This document shows positions 19,822 to 30,377 of a DNA stretch of 64,000 bases, one piece after another. The stretch comes from Pectobacterium polaris (GTDB lineage Bacteria > Pseudomonadota > Gammaproteobacteria > Enterobacterales > Enterobacteriaceae). Each line of letters begins with the position of its first letter. Position 1 is the stretch's first letter. The stretch is taken from positions 3,038,001-3,102,000 of the forward strand of contig NZ_CP017481.1 of NCBI RefSeq assembly GCF_002307355.1. The letters are read 5' to 3'. A model generated the notes under the pieces. The model did no database searches, had not been told where the DNA came from, and saw nothing but the letters and a program-made list of their open reading frames with translations. A program made the position numbers and the translations under genes.

Positions 19822-20756
19822 GCAGGAGAGTAGCCACAATCACCCTGAATCCAGCTTATGACCTGGTTGGCTATTGCCCAGAAGTTGAGAAAGGCGAAGT
19901 CAATCTGATTCAGACAGCGGGTCTGCACGCCGCAGGCAAAGGTATCAACGTTGCCAAGGTGCTGAAAGATCTCGGGATTGATGTCACGGTAGGTGGCTTT
20001 CTGGGTAAAGACAATCAGGATGGTTTTCAGCAATTGTTCAGCGAGCTGGGCATTGCCAACCGTTTCCAGGTTGTGCCAGGACGTACGCGTATTAATGTCA
20101 AATTAACCGAAAAAGATGGCGACGTAACTGACTTCAACTTTTCCGGTTTTGAAGTGACACAGCAGGATTGGCAGCGTTTCGTTAATGATTCGCTGAGCTG
20201 GCTGGGGCAGTTCGACATGGTCGCGGTGAGCGGCAGTCTGCCTGCTGGCGTCGATCCGGATGCATTTACCGACTGGATGTCGCGTCTGCGCACGCAGTGT
20301 CCTTGCATTATTTTCGACAGCAGCCGTGAAGCGCTGGTGGCGGGACTGAAAGCCTCTCCTTGGTTGGTGAAACCAAACCGCCGGGAGCTGGAGATATGGG
20401 CTGGGCGTAAATTACCTACGCTGGCTGATGTGGTGGATGCCGCCCACGCGCTGCGTGAGCAGGGTATCGCGCATGTTGTGATCTCACTGGGTGCGGAAGG
20501 CGCACTGTGGGTGAATGCATCGGGTGCCTGGCGGGCATTGCCACCGGCCTGTGATGTGGTAAGTACGGTAGGTGCAGGCGACTCCATGGTTGGGGGGTTG
20601 ATTTATGGCTTATTAATGCGTGAGTCCAGTGAGCACACTCTGCGTTTAGCTACGGCGGTTTCAGCACTGGCCGTCAGCCAAAGCAATGTTGGTATTACCG
20701 ATCGTCCTCAGTTGGCCGCAATGATGGCGCGTGTCGACCTCAAACCCTTTAACTGA
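19818..20756 (+). CDS. fruK: 1-Phosphofructokinase
   Basis: This 312-residue PfkB-type sugar kinase converts the fructose 1-phosphate made by FruA to fructose 1,6-bisphosphate. The C-terminal PfkB signature is GAGDSMVGG with catalytic Asp255; [17 protein letters not shown] is the N-terminal substrate motif. The start overlaps fruB by 4 nt, and fruA follows after 18 bp. Confidence 0.97.
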   Translation: MSRRVATITLNPAYDLVGYCPEVEKGEVNLIQTAGLHAAGKGINVAKVLKDLGIDVTVGGFLGKDNQDGFQQLFSELGIANRFQVVPGRTRINVKLTEKDGDVTDFNFSGFEVTQQDWQRFVNDSLSWLGQFDMVAVSGSLPAGVDPDAFTDWMSRLRTQCPCIIFDSSREALVAGLKASPWLVKPNRRELEIWAGRKLPTLADVVDAAHALREQGIAHVVISLGAEGALWVNASGAWRALPPACDVVSTVGAGDSMVGGLIYGLLMRESSEHTLRLATAVSALAVSQSNVGITDRPQLAAMMARVDLKPFN

Positions 20757-20774
20757 TACAGCAGGAGATAAACA

Positions 20775-22466
20775 ATGAAAACGCTGCTGATTTTGGATAA
20801 ATCACTGGGCCTGGCGAGAAGCCAACTGGTGAAGAACCTACTCGGCGCTGCCGCTGCGAAAGCAGGGGTGACGTTTACAGAACAGGCTAACGACGCTGAA
20901 CTGGCGATCGTTCTGGGTGCATCCGCTGCGGCGGACAGCGCACTGAATGGCAAGCGGGTTTATGTCGGTGACATCGAACTGGCCGTTTCGCAGCCGGAAG
21001 CCTTCTTGGAGAAAGCACAGACTGAAGCCTCGGTCTATCAGGCCGCTGCGTCAGCACCTGTTCAGCAGCCCGCAACTGCCAAGCGTATTGTAGCGATAAC
21101 GGCGTGCCCGACGGGCGTCGCGCACACGTTTATGGCGGCAGAAGCGATTGAAAGCGAAGCGAAAAAACGCGGCTGGTGGGTCAAAGTGGAAACGCGCGGC
21201 TCCGTTGGTGCGGGCAACGCGATTACTCCTGAAGAAGTGGAACAGGCCGATCTGGTGATCGTCGCTGCGGACATTGAAGTCGATCTGGCGAAGTTTGCCG
21301 GTAAGAAAATGTATCGCACGTCGACCGGGCTGGCACTGAAGAAGACGGCGCAGGAGTTAGATAAAGCGCAGGCTGAAGCTAAAGTGTATCAGCCATCCGG
21401 TCAAGCCAGTGCGTCAAGCGCTAGCGAGTCTGGTCAGAAAGGCGGAGCAGGCCCGTATCGTCACCTGTTGACCGGCGTGTCTTACATGCTGCCGATGGTT
21501 GTCGCGGGCGGTTTGTGTATCGCACTGTCGTTTGTCTTTGGTATCGAAGCCTTTAAACAAGAAGGTACGCTGGCAGCGGCGCTGATGAAGATCGGTGGCG
21601 GTTCTGCCTTTGCGCTGATGGTGCCGGTACTGGCGGGCTATATCGCGTTCTCCATTGCGGATCGTCCGGGCTTAACGCCAGGTCTGGTTGGCGGGATGTT
21701 GGCAGTGAGTACGGGAGCAGGCTTCCTCGGTGGGATCATTGCCGGTTTCCTTGCGGGCTATATTGCCAGAGCGATCAACAATAAACTGATTCTGCCGCAA
21801 AGTTTGACTGCGCTAAAACCGATCCTGATCATTCCGCTGTTCGCCACGTTGGCGACGGGTCTTATCATGATTTACGTCGTTGGCACGCCAGTGGCGAAAA
21901 TCCTGACTGGCCTGACAGGCTGGCTGCAATCCATGGGCACGGCGAATGCGGTGATTCTGGGGGCGATCCTGGGTGCGATGATGTGTACGGATATGGGCGG
22001 GCCAGTTAACAAAGTGGCTTACGTCTTCGGTACGACCTTACTCAGTAGCCAGATTTACGCGCCGATGGCCGCCGTTATGGCAGCCGGTATGGTGCCACCG
22101 TTGGCAATGGGTCTGGCGACTGTGCTGGCAAGCAAAAAATTCAACCCGACCGAGCGTGAAGGGGGCAAAGCGGCATTTGTACTGGGCCTGTGCTTTATCT
22201 CCGAAGGGGCGATTCCTTACGCGGCGCGTGATCCAATGCGCGTTCTGCCTTGCTGCATCATCGGTGGGGCACTGACGGGTGCGCTGTCAATGGCGGTGGG
22301 CGCTAAGTTGATGGCACCACACGGCGGTCTGTTCGTACTGCTGATTCCTGGCGCGATTACCCCGGTTATCGGCTACCTGTTAGCGATCATTGCGGGAACC
22401 GCGGTTGCTGGCGTGCTGTACGCGCTGCTGAAACGCTCTGATGAACAACTGGCGAAAGTTGCGTAA
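20775..22466 (+). CDS. fruA: Fructose PTS permease EIIB'BC
   Basis: The protein has 563 residues. An N-terminal degenerate B' domain (1-100) precedes the active EIIB domain with phospho-Cys111 in TACPTGVAHTFMAAEAIE. The membrane EIIC domain runs from about 225 to the end, with GGPVNKVAY and EGAIPYAARDP motifs. It imports and phosphorylates fructose. It is the last gene of fruBKA and is followed by a strong terminator. Confidence 0.97.
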   Translation: MKTLLILDKSLGLARSQLVKNLLGAAAAKAGVTFTEQANDAELAIVLGASAAADSALNGKRVYVGDIELAVSQPEAFLEKAQTEASVYQAAASAPVQQPATAKRIVAITACPTGVAHTFMAAEAIESEAKKRGWWVKVETRGSVGAGNAITPEEVEQADLVIVAADIEVDLAKFAGKKMYRTSTGLALKKTAQELDKAQAEAKVYQPSGQASASSASESGQKGGAGPYRHLLTGVSYMLPMVVAGGLCIALSFVFGIEAFKQEGTLAAALMKIGGGSAFALMVPVLAGYIAFSIADRPGLTPGLVGGMLAVSTGAGFLGGIIAGFLAGYIARAINNKLILPQSLTALKPILIIPLFATLATGLIMIYVVGTPVAKILTGLTGWLQSMGTANAVILGAILGAMMCTDMGGPVNKVAYVFGTTLLSSQIYAPMAAVMAAGMVPPLAMGLATVLASKKFNPTEREGGKAAFVLGLCFISEGAIPYAARDPMRVLPCCIIGGALTGALSMAVGAKLMAPHGGLFVLLIPGAITPVIGYLLAIIAGTAVAGVLYALLKRSDEQLAKVA

Positions 22467-22523
22467 GTTTGATCATCGTCGTGAATAAAAAGTAATGCCA
22501 TAACACAAGGATGTGGATGAGAT

Positions 22524-22559
22524 AGCGCCAGTTGGTATTCACCATCTGGCGCTTTTTTA
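22524..22559 (+). terminator. Terminator of fruBKA
   Basis: The stem GCGCCAG (22525-22531) pairs with CTGGCGC (22546-22552), extended inside by TGGT/ACCA, and is followed by six T. Confidence 0.9.
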
Positions 22560-22561
22560 TG

Positions 22562-22690
<129 letters not shown>

Positions 22691-22691
22691 A

Positions 22692-23537
22692 TCAGCACTG
22701 GGCTTCGGACTTGAGCCAGGCGATTTCGTCGGCCCAGATATCGGGGTTGATCGTTTCCAGAATCATCGGGATACCATCAAAACGGGCATCTTTCATGATA
22801 TAGCTGAAAGCGTTTTTGCCGATATTGCCTTCCCCCAAGCTATGGTGTCGGTCAACGCGACTGGCAAACGCGCTTTTGGCATCATTCAAATGCATTCCGC
22901 GCAGATAGCGAAACCCAACAATGCGATCGAATTCAGCGAAGGTGGTTTCGCAATCGGCTTCTGTCCGCAGGTCGTAGCCGCCAGCGAAGGCGTGACAGGT
23001 ATCGATACAGACACCGACGCGGCTTTTATCTTCAACACCATCGATGATGGCCGCCAGATGCTCAAAGCGGAAACCCAAATTGCTGCCTTGGCCGGCAGTA
23101 TTTTCAATCACCGCGGTGACGCCATCCGTTTCCGCCAGCGCGATGTTGATGGAGTCGGCGATGCGTGCCAGACAGTCAGCTTCTTCTATCTGCTTTAGAT
23201 GGCTGCCGGGGTGAAAATTCAGCAGGCTTAGCCCAAGCTGCTGGCAGCGCGACATTTCATCAATAAACGCGAGGCGTGACTTCTCCAGCGCCTCGGCGTC
23301 GGGGTGACCCAGATTAATCAGATAGCTATCGTGCGGCAGAATCTGTGCTGACGTATACGCGTATTGCTCACAGGCGGCTTTAAAACGGTCGATGACCTCG
23401 GCGCTGAGCGGTGCGGCCTGCCATTGGCGCTGATTCTTGGTAAATAAAGCGAAAGCCGTCGCCTTTATCTCATGTGCGCGAATCACGGCCTGATCGACCC
23501 CGCCAGATGCGCTAACGTGCGCCCCGATGTATTTCAT
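22692..23537 (-). CDS. nfo: Endonuclease IV
   Basis: The protein has 281 residues from the ATG at 23537 ([13 protein letters not shown]), with an AAAGGAG ribosome site; an upstream start at 23591 is less likely. This AP endonuclease has three zinc ions. Ligand-bearing motifs seen are [60 protein letters not shown] and MILETINPD. It cuts DNA 5' of abasic sites in base excision repair. The gene is flanked on both sides by ERIC copies in direct orientation. Confidence 0.97.
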   Translation of the reverse strand: MKYIGAHVSASGGVDQAVIRAHEIKATAFALFTKNQRQWQAAPLSAEVIDRFKAACEQYAYTSAQILPHDSYLINLGHPDAEALEKSRLAFIDEMSRCQQLGLSLLNFHPGSHLKQIEEADCLARIADSINIALAETDGVTAVIENTAGQGSNLGFRFEHLAAIIDGVEDKSRVGVCIDTCHAFAGGYDLRTEADCETTFAEFDRIVGFRYLRGMHLNDAKSAFASRVDRHHSLGEGNIGKNAFSYIMKDARFDGIPMILETINPDIWADEIAWLKSEAQC

Positions 23538-23579
23538 GTTGGTCTCCTTTGGTAACGGAGACATTATGGCATCGTCATG

Positions 23580-23706
<127 letters not shown>

Positions 23707-23741
23707 GGCTAATCGGACATTAACAGGTAAATAATTTATCG

Positions 23742-24815
23742 TTAGCCGAATAAATGCTCGAAGAACAGATTGATGCCCGCACCGCCAACGACCAGCCAGA
23801 GAAACAGAACGAGAGCCAGTAGCAGCGGTTTTGCTCCAGCCTGACGGATGGCGTTGAATCGGGTTGTGAGCCCCAGCGCCACCATCGCCATGGTCAACAG
23901 TACATTATCGAACTGTACCAGCTGCGTGACGAGCGCAGGAGGAAGTAGCTTGAAGGAATTGAAGGCAGCTACGGCGATAAACCCCAGTGCAAACCACGGG
24001 AACATCAGTGGAATCGCGTCTTGCGCGTCACTTTTGTGCGTCGTTTTTTTCAGGTAAAACCCAAGAATGAGAAGGAAAGGGGCCAACATCATCACGCGCA
24101 GCATCTTGCTGATGACGGCGATGTTTTCCGTCGCACCATCGACGGCATGTCCGGCAGCAACGACCTGAGCAACTTCATGTATCGTCGAGCCGAAGTACAG
24201 ACCGACGATCTGCGGTGTGACGTCAATCCAGTGATGTTCGAGATTGAGCTGATAGAGCCACGGATACAAAAACATCGCCGTCGTACCGAAAATCACCACG
24301 GTGGAAACGGAGACGGCAATCGCATTGCTGGACGCTTTGACAACGGGTGCGGTTGCCATGATCGCCGCCGCACCGCAGATGCTGCTGCCAGCACCGATGA
24401 GAATCACGGTCTGATTGTCGAGTTTCAACCAGCGCTTGCCGACCCAGCAGGCGAGTAAAAACGTCAACGTGACGACGGTAAGATCGACTGCAACACCGGT
24501 AAAGCCAACGGCCGCAACCTGCTGAAAGTTGAGGCGAAAACCATAAAGTATGATGCCCCAGCGAAGTAAATGCTGCTTGACCCATTGCACGCCTGGGTCA
24601 CACAGAGGATGAAGGCGCGGATAAACGCTATTTCCCAGCACGATCCCACTTAGGATCGCCAATGTCAGCGAGCCGGGTCCCCAATGGGCGATTTTCGGAA
24701 TATTTGCCAGCCAGAGGAGCGAAAAAGTTATTAAACTTACTAACAGCAGACCGGGTAATCGCGCTTTTGCTCCATCGGGCGGGTCTATCGTGTGTAATGT
24801 CGCAGGAAGAGCCAT
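23742..24815 (-). CDS. yeiH: YeiH family (UPF0324) inner-membrane protein
   Basis: This 357-residue protein has about ten hydrophobic segments. Family-typical stretches are LAILSGIVLGNSVYPRLHPLC, GSSICGAAAIMATAPVVKA and STIHEVAQVVAAGHAV. The family resembles putative sulfate or sulfonate exporters, but the substrate is not known here. It is divergent from the LysR gene yeiE, a common layout for a regulator and its target. Confidence 0.9.
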   Translation of the reverse strand: MALPATLHTIDPPDGAKARLPGLLLVSLITFSLLWLANIPKIAHWGPGSLTLAILSGIVLGNSVYPRLHPLCDPGVQWVKQHLLRWGIILYGFRLNFQQVAAVGFTGVAVDLTVVTLTFLLACWVGKRWLKLDNQTVILIGAGSSICGAAAIMATAPVVKASSNAIAVSVSTVVIFGTTAMFLYPWLYQLNLEHHWIDVTPQIVGLYFGSTIHEVAQVVAAGHAVDGATENIAVISKMLRVMMLAPFLLILGFYLKKTTHKSDAQDAIPLMFPWFALGFIAVAAFNSFKLLPPALVTQLVQFDNVLLTMAMVALGLTTRFNAIRQAGAKPLLLALVLFLWLVVGGAGINLFFEHLFG

Positions 24816-24935
24816 GGGTTTGGTGCCTATTCTGACCGTACCGAAAATTGAGAAGCCAGCTTATAATCCATGAGATTAAAAGAGAAATTGATTATATATT
24901 TATAACCTATAAGTATTTCAGATAAAGAGCGCACT

Positions 24936-25808
24936 ATGCATATCACGTTACGTCAACTGGAAGTCTTTGCCGAAGTCCTGAAAAGTGGTTCAACCACGCA
25001 GGCCTCGGTGGTGCTTGCCCTGTCTCAATCGGCTGTCAGCGCGGCTCTGGCGGATTTAGAAGGGCAGTTGGGTGTCCAACTTTTCGACCGCGTGGGTAAA
25101 CGTCTGGTGGTTAATGAACATGGCCGCCTGCTGTATCCCAAGGCATTGGCACTGCTTGAACAGTCGATGGAAATTGAGCAACTGTTCCGGCGTGATAATG
25201 GGGCGCTACGTGTGTATGCCAGCAGCACCATCGGCAACTATTTATTGCCTGCCATGATTGCCCGCTATCGTCATGACTACCCTGACATTCCGCTGGAGCT
25301 GCATGTTGGCAATACGAAAGATGTGATCACCCGTGTGTCTGAATTCAGTGTCGATTTGGGTTTGATCGAAGGGCCTTGCCATCACCCTGATTTGATTACG
25401 CAGCCCTGGCTGGAAGATGAGCTGGTGGTGTTTTGTTCTCCCGAACATCCGCTCAGCCGCGGTTCTGCCTCATTAACGGCGCTGGCGGATGCGCACTGGA
25501 TCCTGCGTGAACGTGGCTCGGGCACGCGCGAAGTGCTGGATCATCTGCTGTTGACGCACCTGTCGCATTTCCATCTGGTGATGGAGTTAGGTAATTCAGA
25601 GGCGATTAAGCATGCGGTTCGCCACGGGATTGGTATTAGCTGCCTGTCGCGGCATGTCATTGCCGAGCAGTTAGCGTCAGGTTCGCTGGTGGAGTTGAAG
25701 GTGCCGCTGCCTAAACTCACGCGGACGTTGTATCTGGTTCATCACCGACAGAAACATCTTTCAAATGTGCTACAGCGTTTCTTGAGTTATTGCTGCGAAA
25801 CGGCATAG
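24936..25808 (+). CDS. yeiE: LysR-type regulator YeiE
   Basis: The protein has 290 residues. The N-terminal winged helix ([20 protein letters not shown]) has a recognition helix in [17 protein letters not shown], followed by a periplasmic-binding-like effector domain. The 120-bp divergent gap to yeiH is AT-rich with repeated TTATAA stretches, which may hold its operator. The position beside yeiH and lysP matches E. coli. In other enterobacteria YeiE responds to sulfite, but that is not shown here. Confidence 0.9.
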   Translation: MHITLRQLEVFAEVLKSGSTTQASVVLALSQSAVSAALADLEGQLGVQLFDRVGKRLVVNEHGRLLYPKALALLEQSMEIEQLFRRDNGALRVYASSTIGNYLLPAMIARYRHDYPDIPLELHVGNTKDVITRVSEFSVDLGLIEGPCHHPDLITQPWLEDELVVFCSPEHPLSRGSASLTALADAHWILRERGSGTREVLDHLLLTHLSHFHLVMELGNSEAIKHAVRHGIGISCLSRHVIAEQLASGSLVELKVPLPKLTRTLYLVHHRQKHLSNVLQRFLSYCCETA

Positions 25809-25831
25809 CGAAAATATTTTCTGCTGCTAAT

Positions 25832-25873
25832 GATCGAGCGTGAGTTATTAACCTCTCTTATAACTCGACGATC
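25832..25873. other. Imperfect hairpin between yeiE and lysP
   Basis: GAGTTAT (25842-25848) pairs with ATAACTC (25860-25866), and GATCG (25832-25836) with CGATC (25869-25873). No T run follows, so this may be a weak yeiE terminator or a leader structure of lysP. Confidence 0.45.
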
Positions 25874-25943
25874 TTAACTATTCAGCACAACGCTATTTGC
25901 TACAATCCCGCCTCGATTTTTAGCACGAGCATGCAGGATAACA

Positions 25944-27419
25944 ATGGCTCAGCACGATATTCAACAAACTACACAGGGCGCACCGACCCTGCGCCGTGAA
26001 CTGAAAGCACGGCATTTAACGATGATCGCCATTGGCGGATCGATTGGCACCGGGTTATTTGTCGCGTCTGGTGCGACGGTTTCACAAGCAGGCCCGGGTG
26101 GCGCACTTCTGTCTTATGCCCTGATTGGGCTGATGGTTTACTTCCTGATGACCAGTCTGGGTGAGCTGGCGGCATTTATGCCGGTTTCTGGTTCGTTCTC
26201 CAGCTACGGTTCCCGCTATGTAGAAGAAGGGTTCGGCTTCGCGCTGGGTTGGAACTACTGGTACAACTGGGCGGTGACTATCGCGGTTGATCTGGTGGCG
26301 GCGCAGCTGGTGATGGGATATTGGTTCCCTGACGTCTCCGGCTGGATATGGAGCGCGCTGTTTCTGGCGCTGATGTTCCTGCTTAACTACATTTCCGTGA
26401 AAGGATTTGGCGAAGCAGAGTACTGGTTCTCACTGATTAAAGTGGTCACGGTCGTTGTTTTCATTGCCGTTGGCGTGATGATGATTACGGGCATCATGAG
26501 CGGCGCAGAAAATGCGGGATTCCATAACTGGGAAATTGGCGATGCGCCCTTTGCTGGTGGTTTCTCTGCCATGATTGGTGTGGCGATGATCGTCGGCTTC
26601 TCTTTTCAGGGAACGGAACTGATCGGTATCGCTGCTGGGGAATCTCAGGAACCAAGTAAAAACATTCCGCGTGCCATCCGTCAGGTTTTCTGGCGCATTC
26701 TGTTGTTCTATATCTTCGCGATTCTGATTATCAGCTTAATCATTCCGTATACCGATCCGAACCTGCTGCGTAATGATGTAAAAGACATTACGGTGAGCCC
26801 GTTCACGCTGGTGTTTGAGAACGCGGGCCTGCTGTCTGCTGCGGCAGTCATGAATGCGGTTATCCTGACGGCGGTGCTGTCGGCGGGTAACTCCGGGATG
26901 TACGCCTCTACGCGTATGCTGTTTACGCTGGCATCGGAAGGTAAAGCACCGCGCATTTTCGCCAGACTGTCAAAAGGCGGCGTGCCGCGTAATGCGCTGT
27001 ACGCTACCACCGTGGTGGCGGCGCTGTGTTTCCTGTCTTCTTTATATGGCAACCAAACGGTTTACCTGTGGCTGTTGAATACCTCCGGCATGACAGGCTT
27101 TATTGCCTGGCTGGGGATTGCGATCAGCCATTACCGTTTCCGTCGTGGCTATGTCATGCAAGGGCATGATCTGAATCGTCTGCCTTATCAATCGCGTTTC
27201 TTCCCGCTCGGGCCGATCTTCGCGTTTGTGCTCTGTCTGATCATCACGCTGGGGCAGAACTATCAGGCGTTTCTGGAAGATAACATCGACTGGTATGGCG
27301 TGACGGCGACGTACATCGGTATTCCGTTGTTCCTGCTGATTTGGTTCGGTTATAAGCTGTATCGTGGAACGCACTTCATCAAGTATCAAGAGATGACGTA
27401 CCCCGATCATAAAGACTAA
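25944..27419 (+). CDS. lysP: Lysine-specific permease LysP
   Basis: This 491-residue amino-acid/polyamine/organocation transporter has 12 segments. The first helix break reads IGGSIGTGLFVASGATVSQAGPGGA, as in LysP. It takes up lysine with protons. E. coli LysP also holds the regulator CadC, but no cadC gene is in the window. The ATG follows AGGATAAC. The cirA neighbour is as in E. coli. Confidence 0.95.
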   Translation: MAQHDIQQTTQGAPTLRRELKARHLTMIAIGGSIGTGLFVASGATVSQAGPGGALLSYALIGLMVYFLMTSLGELAAFMPVSGSFSSYGSRYVEEGFGFALGWNYWYNWAVTIAVDLVAAQLVMGYWFPDVSGWIWSALFLALMFLLNYISVKGFGEAEYWFSLIKVVTVVVFIAVGVMMITGIMSGAENAGFHNWEIGDAPFAGGFSAMIGVAMIVGFSFQGTELIGIAAGESQEPSKNIPRAIRQVFWRILLFYIFAILIISLIIPYTDPNLLRNDVKDITVSPFTLVFENAGLLSAAAVMNAVILTAVLSAGNSGMYASTRMLFTLASEGKAPRIFARLSKGGVPRNALYATTVVAALCFLSSLYGNQTVYLWLLNTSGMTGFIAWLGIAISHYRFRRGYVMQGHDLNRLPYQSRFFPLGPIFAFVLCLIITLGQNYQAFLEDNIDWYGVTATYIGIPLFLLIWFGYKLYRGTHFIKYQEMTYPDHKD

Positions 27420-27440
27420 ATCGTAAGAATGCGGTTAACG

Positions 27441-27470
27441 GGCGACTCCCTGACGGGTGTCGCCTTTTTA
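27441..27470 (+). terminator. Terminator of lysP
   Basis: GGCGAC (27441-27446) pairs with GTCGCC (27459-27464), followed by TTTTTA, 21 bp after the stop. Confidence 0.88.
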
Positions 27471-27534
27471 TTGGTTTTTTTCTGTTCTGTCGTTACGCCC
27501 CATGTCTTTCTTTACCTACGCATGTTGATTTAAA

Positions 27535-27548
27535 TCAAATTTATTCAC
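27535..27548. promoter_or_regulatory. FNR-type site upstream of cirA
   Basis: TTGATTTAAATCAA is an exact match to the FNR consensus TTGAT-N4-ATCAA. It lies about 220 bp upstream of the cirA-like ATG, in AT-rich DNA, with a TTCACA half-site of CRP type just downstream. Confidence 0.6.
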
Positions 27549-27665
27549 ATTGATTTTCTAGGGGTATTTTACATTAACTCGATTTAATGATTGAAAATAA
27601 CGATTAATTTATTGTTTATTAATGATTTTATATTAATTACTTCTTGTTTTTATTGCGCATGCAAA

Positions 27666-27680
27666 TGATTTTAATTTTCA
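27666..27680. promoter_or_regulatory. Candidate Fur box upstream of cirA
   Basis: TGATTTTAATTTTCA matches 11 of 14 defined bases of the 7-1-7 Fur box TGATAATnATTATCA, about 80 bp before the ATG. An iron-regulated receptor gene would be expected to carry one. Confidence 0.6.
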
Positions 27681-27760
27681 TTTACAATTATTTCCCGATC
27701 ATTACAATGTGTCCGACAAAAAAACTCAATGTAAGTTATTCGTTCTGAGGACACAGACGC

Positions 27761-29890
27761 ATGGCAATAAATATAAGAAAATCGGTGGCATTGGCGCTTG
27801 CTACAACCGTATCCGCACCCGTTATCGCCGCACAGGACGATACGATGGTAGTGACGGCTTCTGGCTATGAACAAAAAATCACCGAGGCGGCTGCGAGTAT
27901 TTCAGTTGTCAGTCAGGATGAACTAACGAAGCGTAAGTATAACGATCTTGGCGAAGCGCTCAGCGACGTGGAAGGCGTGGATGTGCGTAGTTCAACGGGG
28001 AAAACGGGCGGTCTGGACATCAGCATTCGCGGCATGCCAAGTGACTACACGCTGATTCTGGTGGATGGTATTCGCCAGAATGGTTCATCGGATGTCACCC
28101 CGAATGGGTTTGGTACGATGAACACAGGTTTCATTCCACCGTTGGCGGCGATAGAGCGTATTGAAGTTATCCGTGGGCCGATGTCAACGTTATATGGCTC
28201 TGATGCGATGGGCGGTGTGGTAAATATCATCACCAAAAAAGCGTCGAAAGAGTGGGTTGGGAATATCACGCTGGATCACACCTTCCAGGAAGATACCGCC
28301 TATGGTGATGCATCCAAGTTTTCGATTTATTCCAGTGGTGCGCTGATTGAAGACAAGCTGGGGCTTGCCCTGCGCGGCAATATTTTACGCCGTGATGCAT
28401 CAGAGGTGAGTTCGTCTTCAACTGGGCAGGAACTCAGTACACGCGGCCCGAATCCCGTTAAGTCAGATAATTACCTCCTCGGTGGCAAACTATCCTGGCT
28501 GCTGGATAGTCGTAATACCCTATGGCTGGATGGTGAAGTCTCCAATCAGAAATATGATAACAAGGAAGAACAACTCGGTGCGCTGGGAGCGGGTGCCGCA
28601 ACTCGGGGCGGCGGTTATGAAGATACACTGCGTTATGAGCGTCGCAAGATTACGCTGGGTAGCGATAATCAACTCGATTTTGGTACATGGAATTCAAGCT
28701 TGTCCTTCAACCAGACTGAAAATAAAGGACGTTTGATCCCTCGCTCTACGGTACCAGCGGGCTCAGCAACGGCAGGGCAAAAGCGCGAGCTTAAAAACAC
28801 TAACTACATCCTTGATACGAAACTGGTGAGCCCGCTAGGAGACAGTCATTTACTGACGTTAGGTGGGCAATACTGGAATGCCGTCATGAAAGACGGGATT
28901 GTGCTGGCGAATACGGGCGAAAAATTCGAACAGAATTCGTGGTCACTTTTTGCTGAAGATGAATGGCGTATTGTTGATTCGCTTGCGCTAACGACAGGTG
29001 CTCGTTATGAACATCATGAAGCATTTGGTGGTCATGTGAGCCCGCGTGCCTATTTAGTGTGGAATGCGCTGGATGAATTAACGATCAAAGGTGGGGTAAG
29101 TACAGGCTATAAGACACCGTCATTGGCGCGGTTACATAACGGGATAAGTGGCGTAACTGGGCAAGGTACGCGCAATACGATTGGCAACCCAAATCTGAAG
29201 CCAGAAGAAAGCGTGAATACGGAACTGGGTGCGTACTATGAGCATTTTAGCGGTTTCTCTACTAACGCTACGCTTTTCCATAACCGCTTCCGCAATAAGA
29301 TCGATAGTTACGAAATAGATGCGGTAACGTCTAGCTATCGCAATATCGGTAAAGCTAACACGCAAGGTTTGGAACTGGGTTCGACGATCCCGCTATGGTC
29401 GGATAGCTGGACGCTGAATGTGAATTACACCTTTACTGACAGCGAGCAAAAAGGCGGAGAAAATCCCGGTGCTCGCTTGACCAATACGCCTAAGCACATG
29501 GCAAATGCCCGTTTAAACTGGAATGTTAACGAGCAATTGACCACCTGGCTTAAGGCTGAATATCGGGGTAAAACAGCACGCTTTACGGAGAATTATTCCA
29601 CGCTTGCCGCAGCGAGCAATCAAGCAAACAGAGTCGTCTATGACAATCTTGGCTCGGATTTCAAATCGTTTACCGTCGTGAATCTGGGCGGATCGTATAA
29701 GATCTCTAAAGATGTAACGTTGAACGGGTCAGTTAATAACCTGTTAGATAAAGACTTCACCAAAACCTATGTTTTCCCTGTTGGTACGGATACCACGACG
29801 GCTGGCGATTACTTTACGTCAAGCCAGGTGACTACGGGTTCCGTACTGCCAGGTCGTAACTACTGGCTATCGGTAAACGTCAACTTCTGA
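27761..29890 (+). CDS. cirA: TonB-dependent outer-membrane receptor, CirA-like
   Basis: The protein has 709 residues. A signal peptide (about 1-23, ending VIAA) precedes a TonB-box-like DDTMVVTAS. The plug domain contains LVDGIRQNG and IERIEVIRGPMSTLYGSDAMGGVVNIITKK, and the 22-strand barrel ends in a terminal Phe (NVNF). It resembles the CirA/FepA group, which takes up iron-catecholate siderophores and serves as a colicin receptor. It is longer than E. coli CirA (663), so its ligand may differ. The position next to lysP supports cirA. Confidence 0.85.
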   Translation: MAINIRKSVALALATTVSAPVIAAQDDTMVVTASGYEQKITEAAASISVVSQDELTKRKYNDLGEALSDVEGVDVRSSTGKTGGLDISIRGMPSDYTLILVDGIRQNGSSDVTPNGFGTMNTGFIPPLAAIERIEVIRGPMSTLYGSDAMGGVVNIITKKASKEWVGNITLDHTFQEDTAYGDASKFSIYSSGALIEDKLGLALRGNILRRDASEVSSSSTGQELSTRGPNPVKSDNYLLGGKLSWLLDSRNTLWLDGEVSNQKYDNKEEQLGALGAGAATRGGGYEDTLRYERRKITLGSDNQLDFGTWNSSLSFNQTENKGRLIPRSTVPAGSATAGQKRELKNTNYILDTKLVSPLGDSHLLTLGGQYWNAVMKDGIVLANTGEKFEQNSWSLFAEDEWRIVDSLALTTGARYEHHEAFGGHVSPRAYLVWNALDELTIKGGVSTGYKTPSLARLHNGISGVTGQGTRNTIGNPNLKPEESVNTELGAYYEHFSGFSTNATLFHNRFRNKIDSYEIDAVTSSYRNIGKANTQGLELGSTIPLWSDSWTLNVNYTFTDSEQKGGENPGARLTNTPKHMANARLNWNVNEQLTTWLKAEYRGKTARFTENYSTLAAASNQANRVVYDNLGSDFKSFTVVNLGGSYKISKDVTLNGSVNNLLDKDFTKTYVFPVGTDTTTAGDYFTSSQVTTGSVLPGRNYWLSVNVNF

Positions 29891-30377
29891 TGTAGCACCT
29901 CCCCGGAATGGGCCAGCTCGTTCCGGGGCATTATGACCCTCGCTTACTTCCTCTCTCCAACGACATGGCACCACTTCTGCGGTTTTTCTCGCGAATGTAT
30001 TCTTGCTGATTAACAACGGGGCTTCGTTGTGACCCGCTATTACGGTTATCTCTTTGCCGGTGTCATGATAACAATGAGCAGCAGACTTTATTGTTTTTGT
30101 GATATTTCTGAATATCGTGGCTAACAATGTCGATGAATGAAATTCATTATATTAGGTATTGTTAATTGCTTTAATGCTGACTACGCTTCACGTTACGGAG
30201 TGATGGATTTCCAATGAGGCAGGAAGTGTAACGTTATTAATACGTTCGTTGTCTTGTGTCATACAGAGAATTTAATTCATTATTTTTGTATGAGAATACC
30301 TGTCGTGATTGCCGACTGCGGAGCCTTTGATATCTGCAAGCGGAAATCAGTGTATGAATAGCAACCAGGGCACGATG
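29891..30377 (+). other. Intergenic region after cirA
   Basis: 487 bp separate the receptor gene from the dehydrogenase. An 8-bp stem CCCCGGAA/TTCCGGGG (29901-29908 with 29921-29928) right after cirA may stop transcription, though no T run follows. The remainder is AT-rich with no credible gene and should contain the next promoter. Confidence 0.55.

Noticed and set aside
25809..25943. Lysine riboswitch before lysP
   Set aside because: The gap is too short and holds only one simple hairpin, not the multi-helix lysine aptamer.
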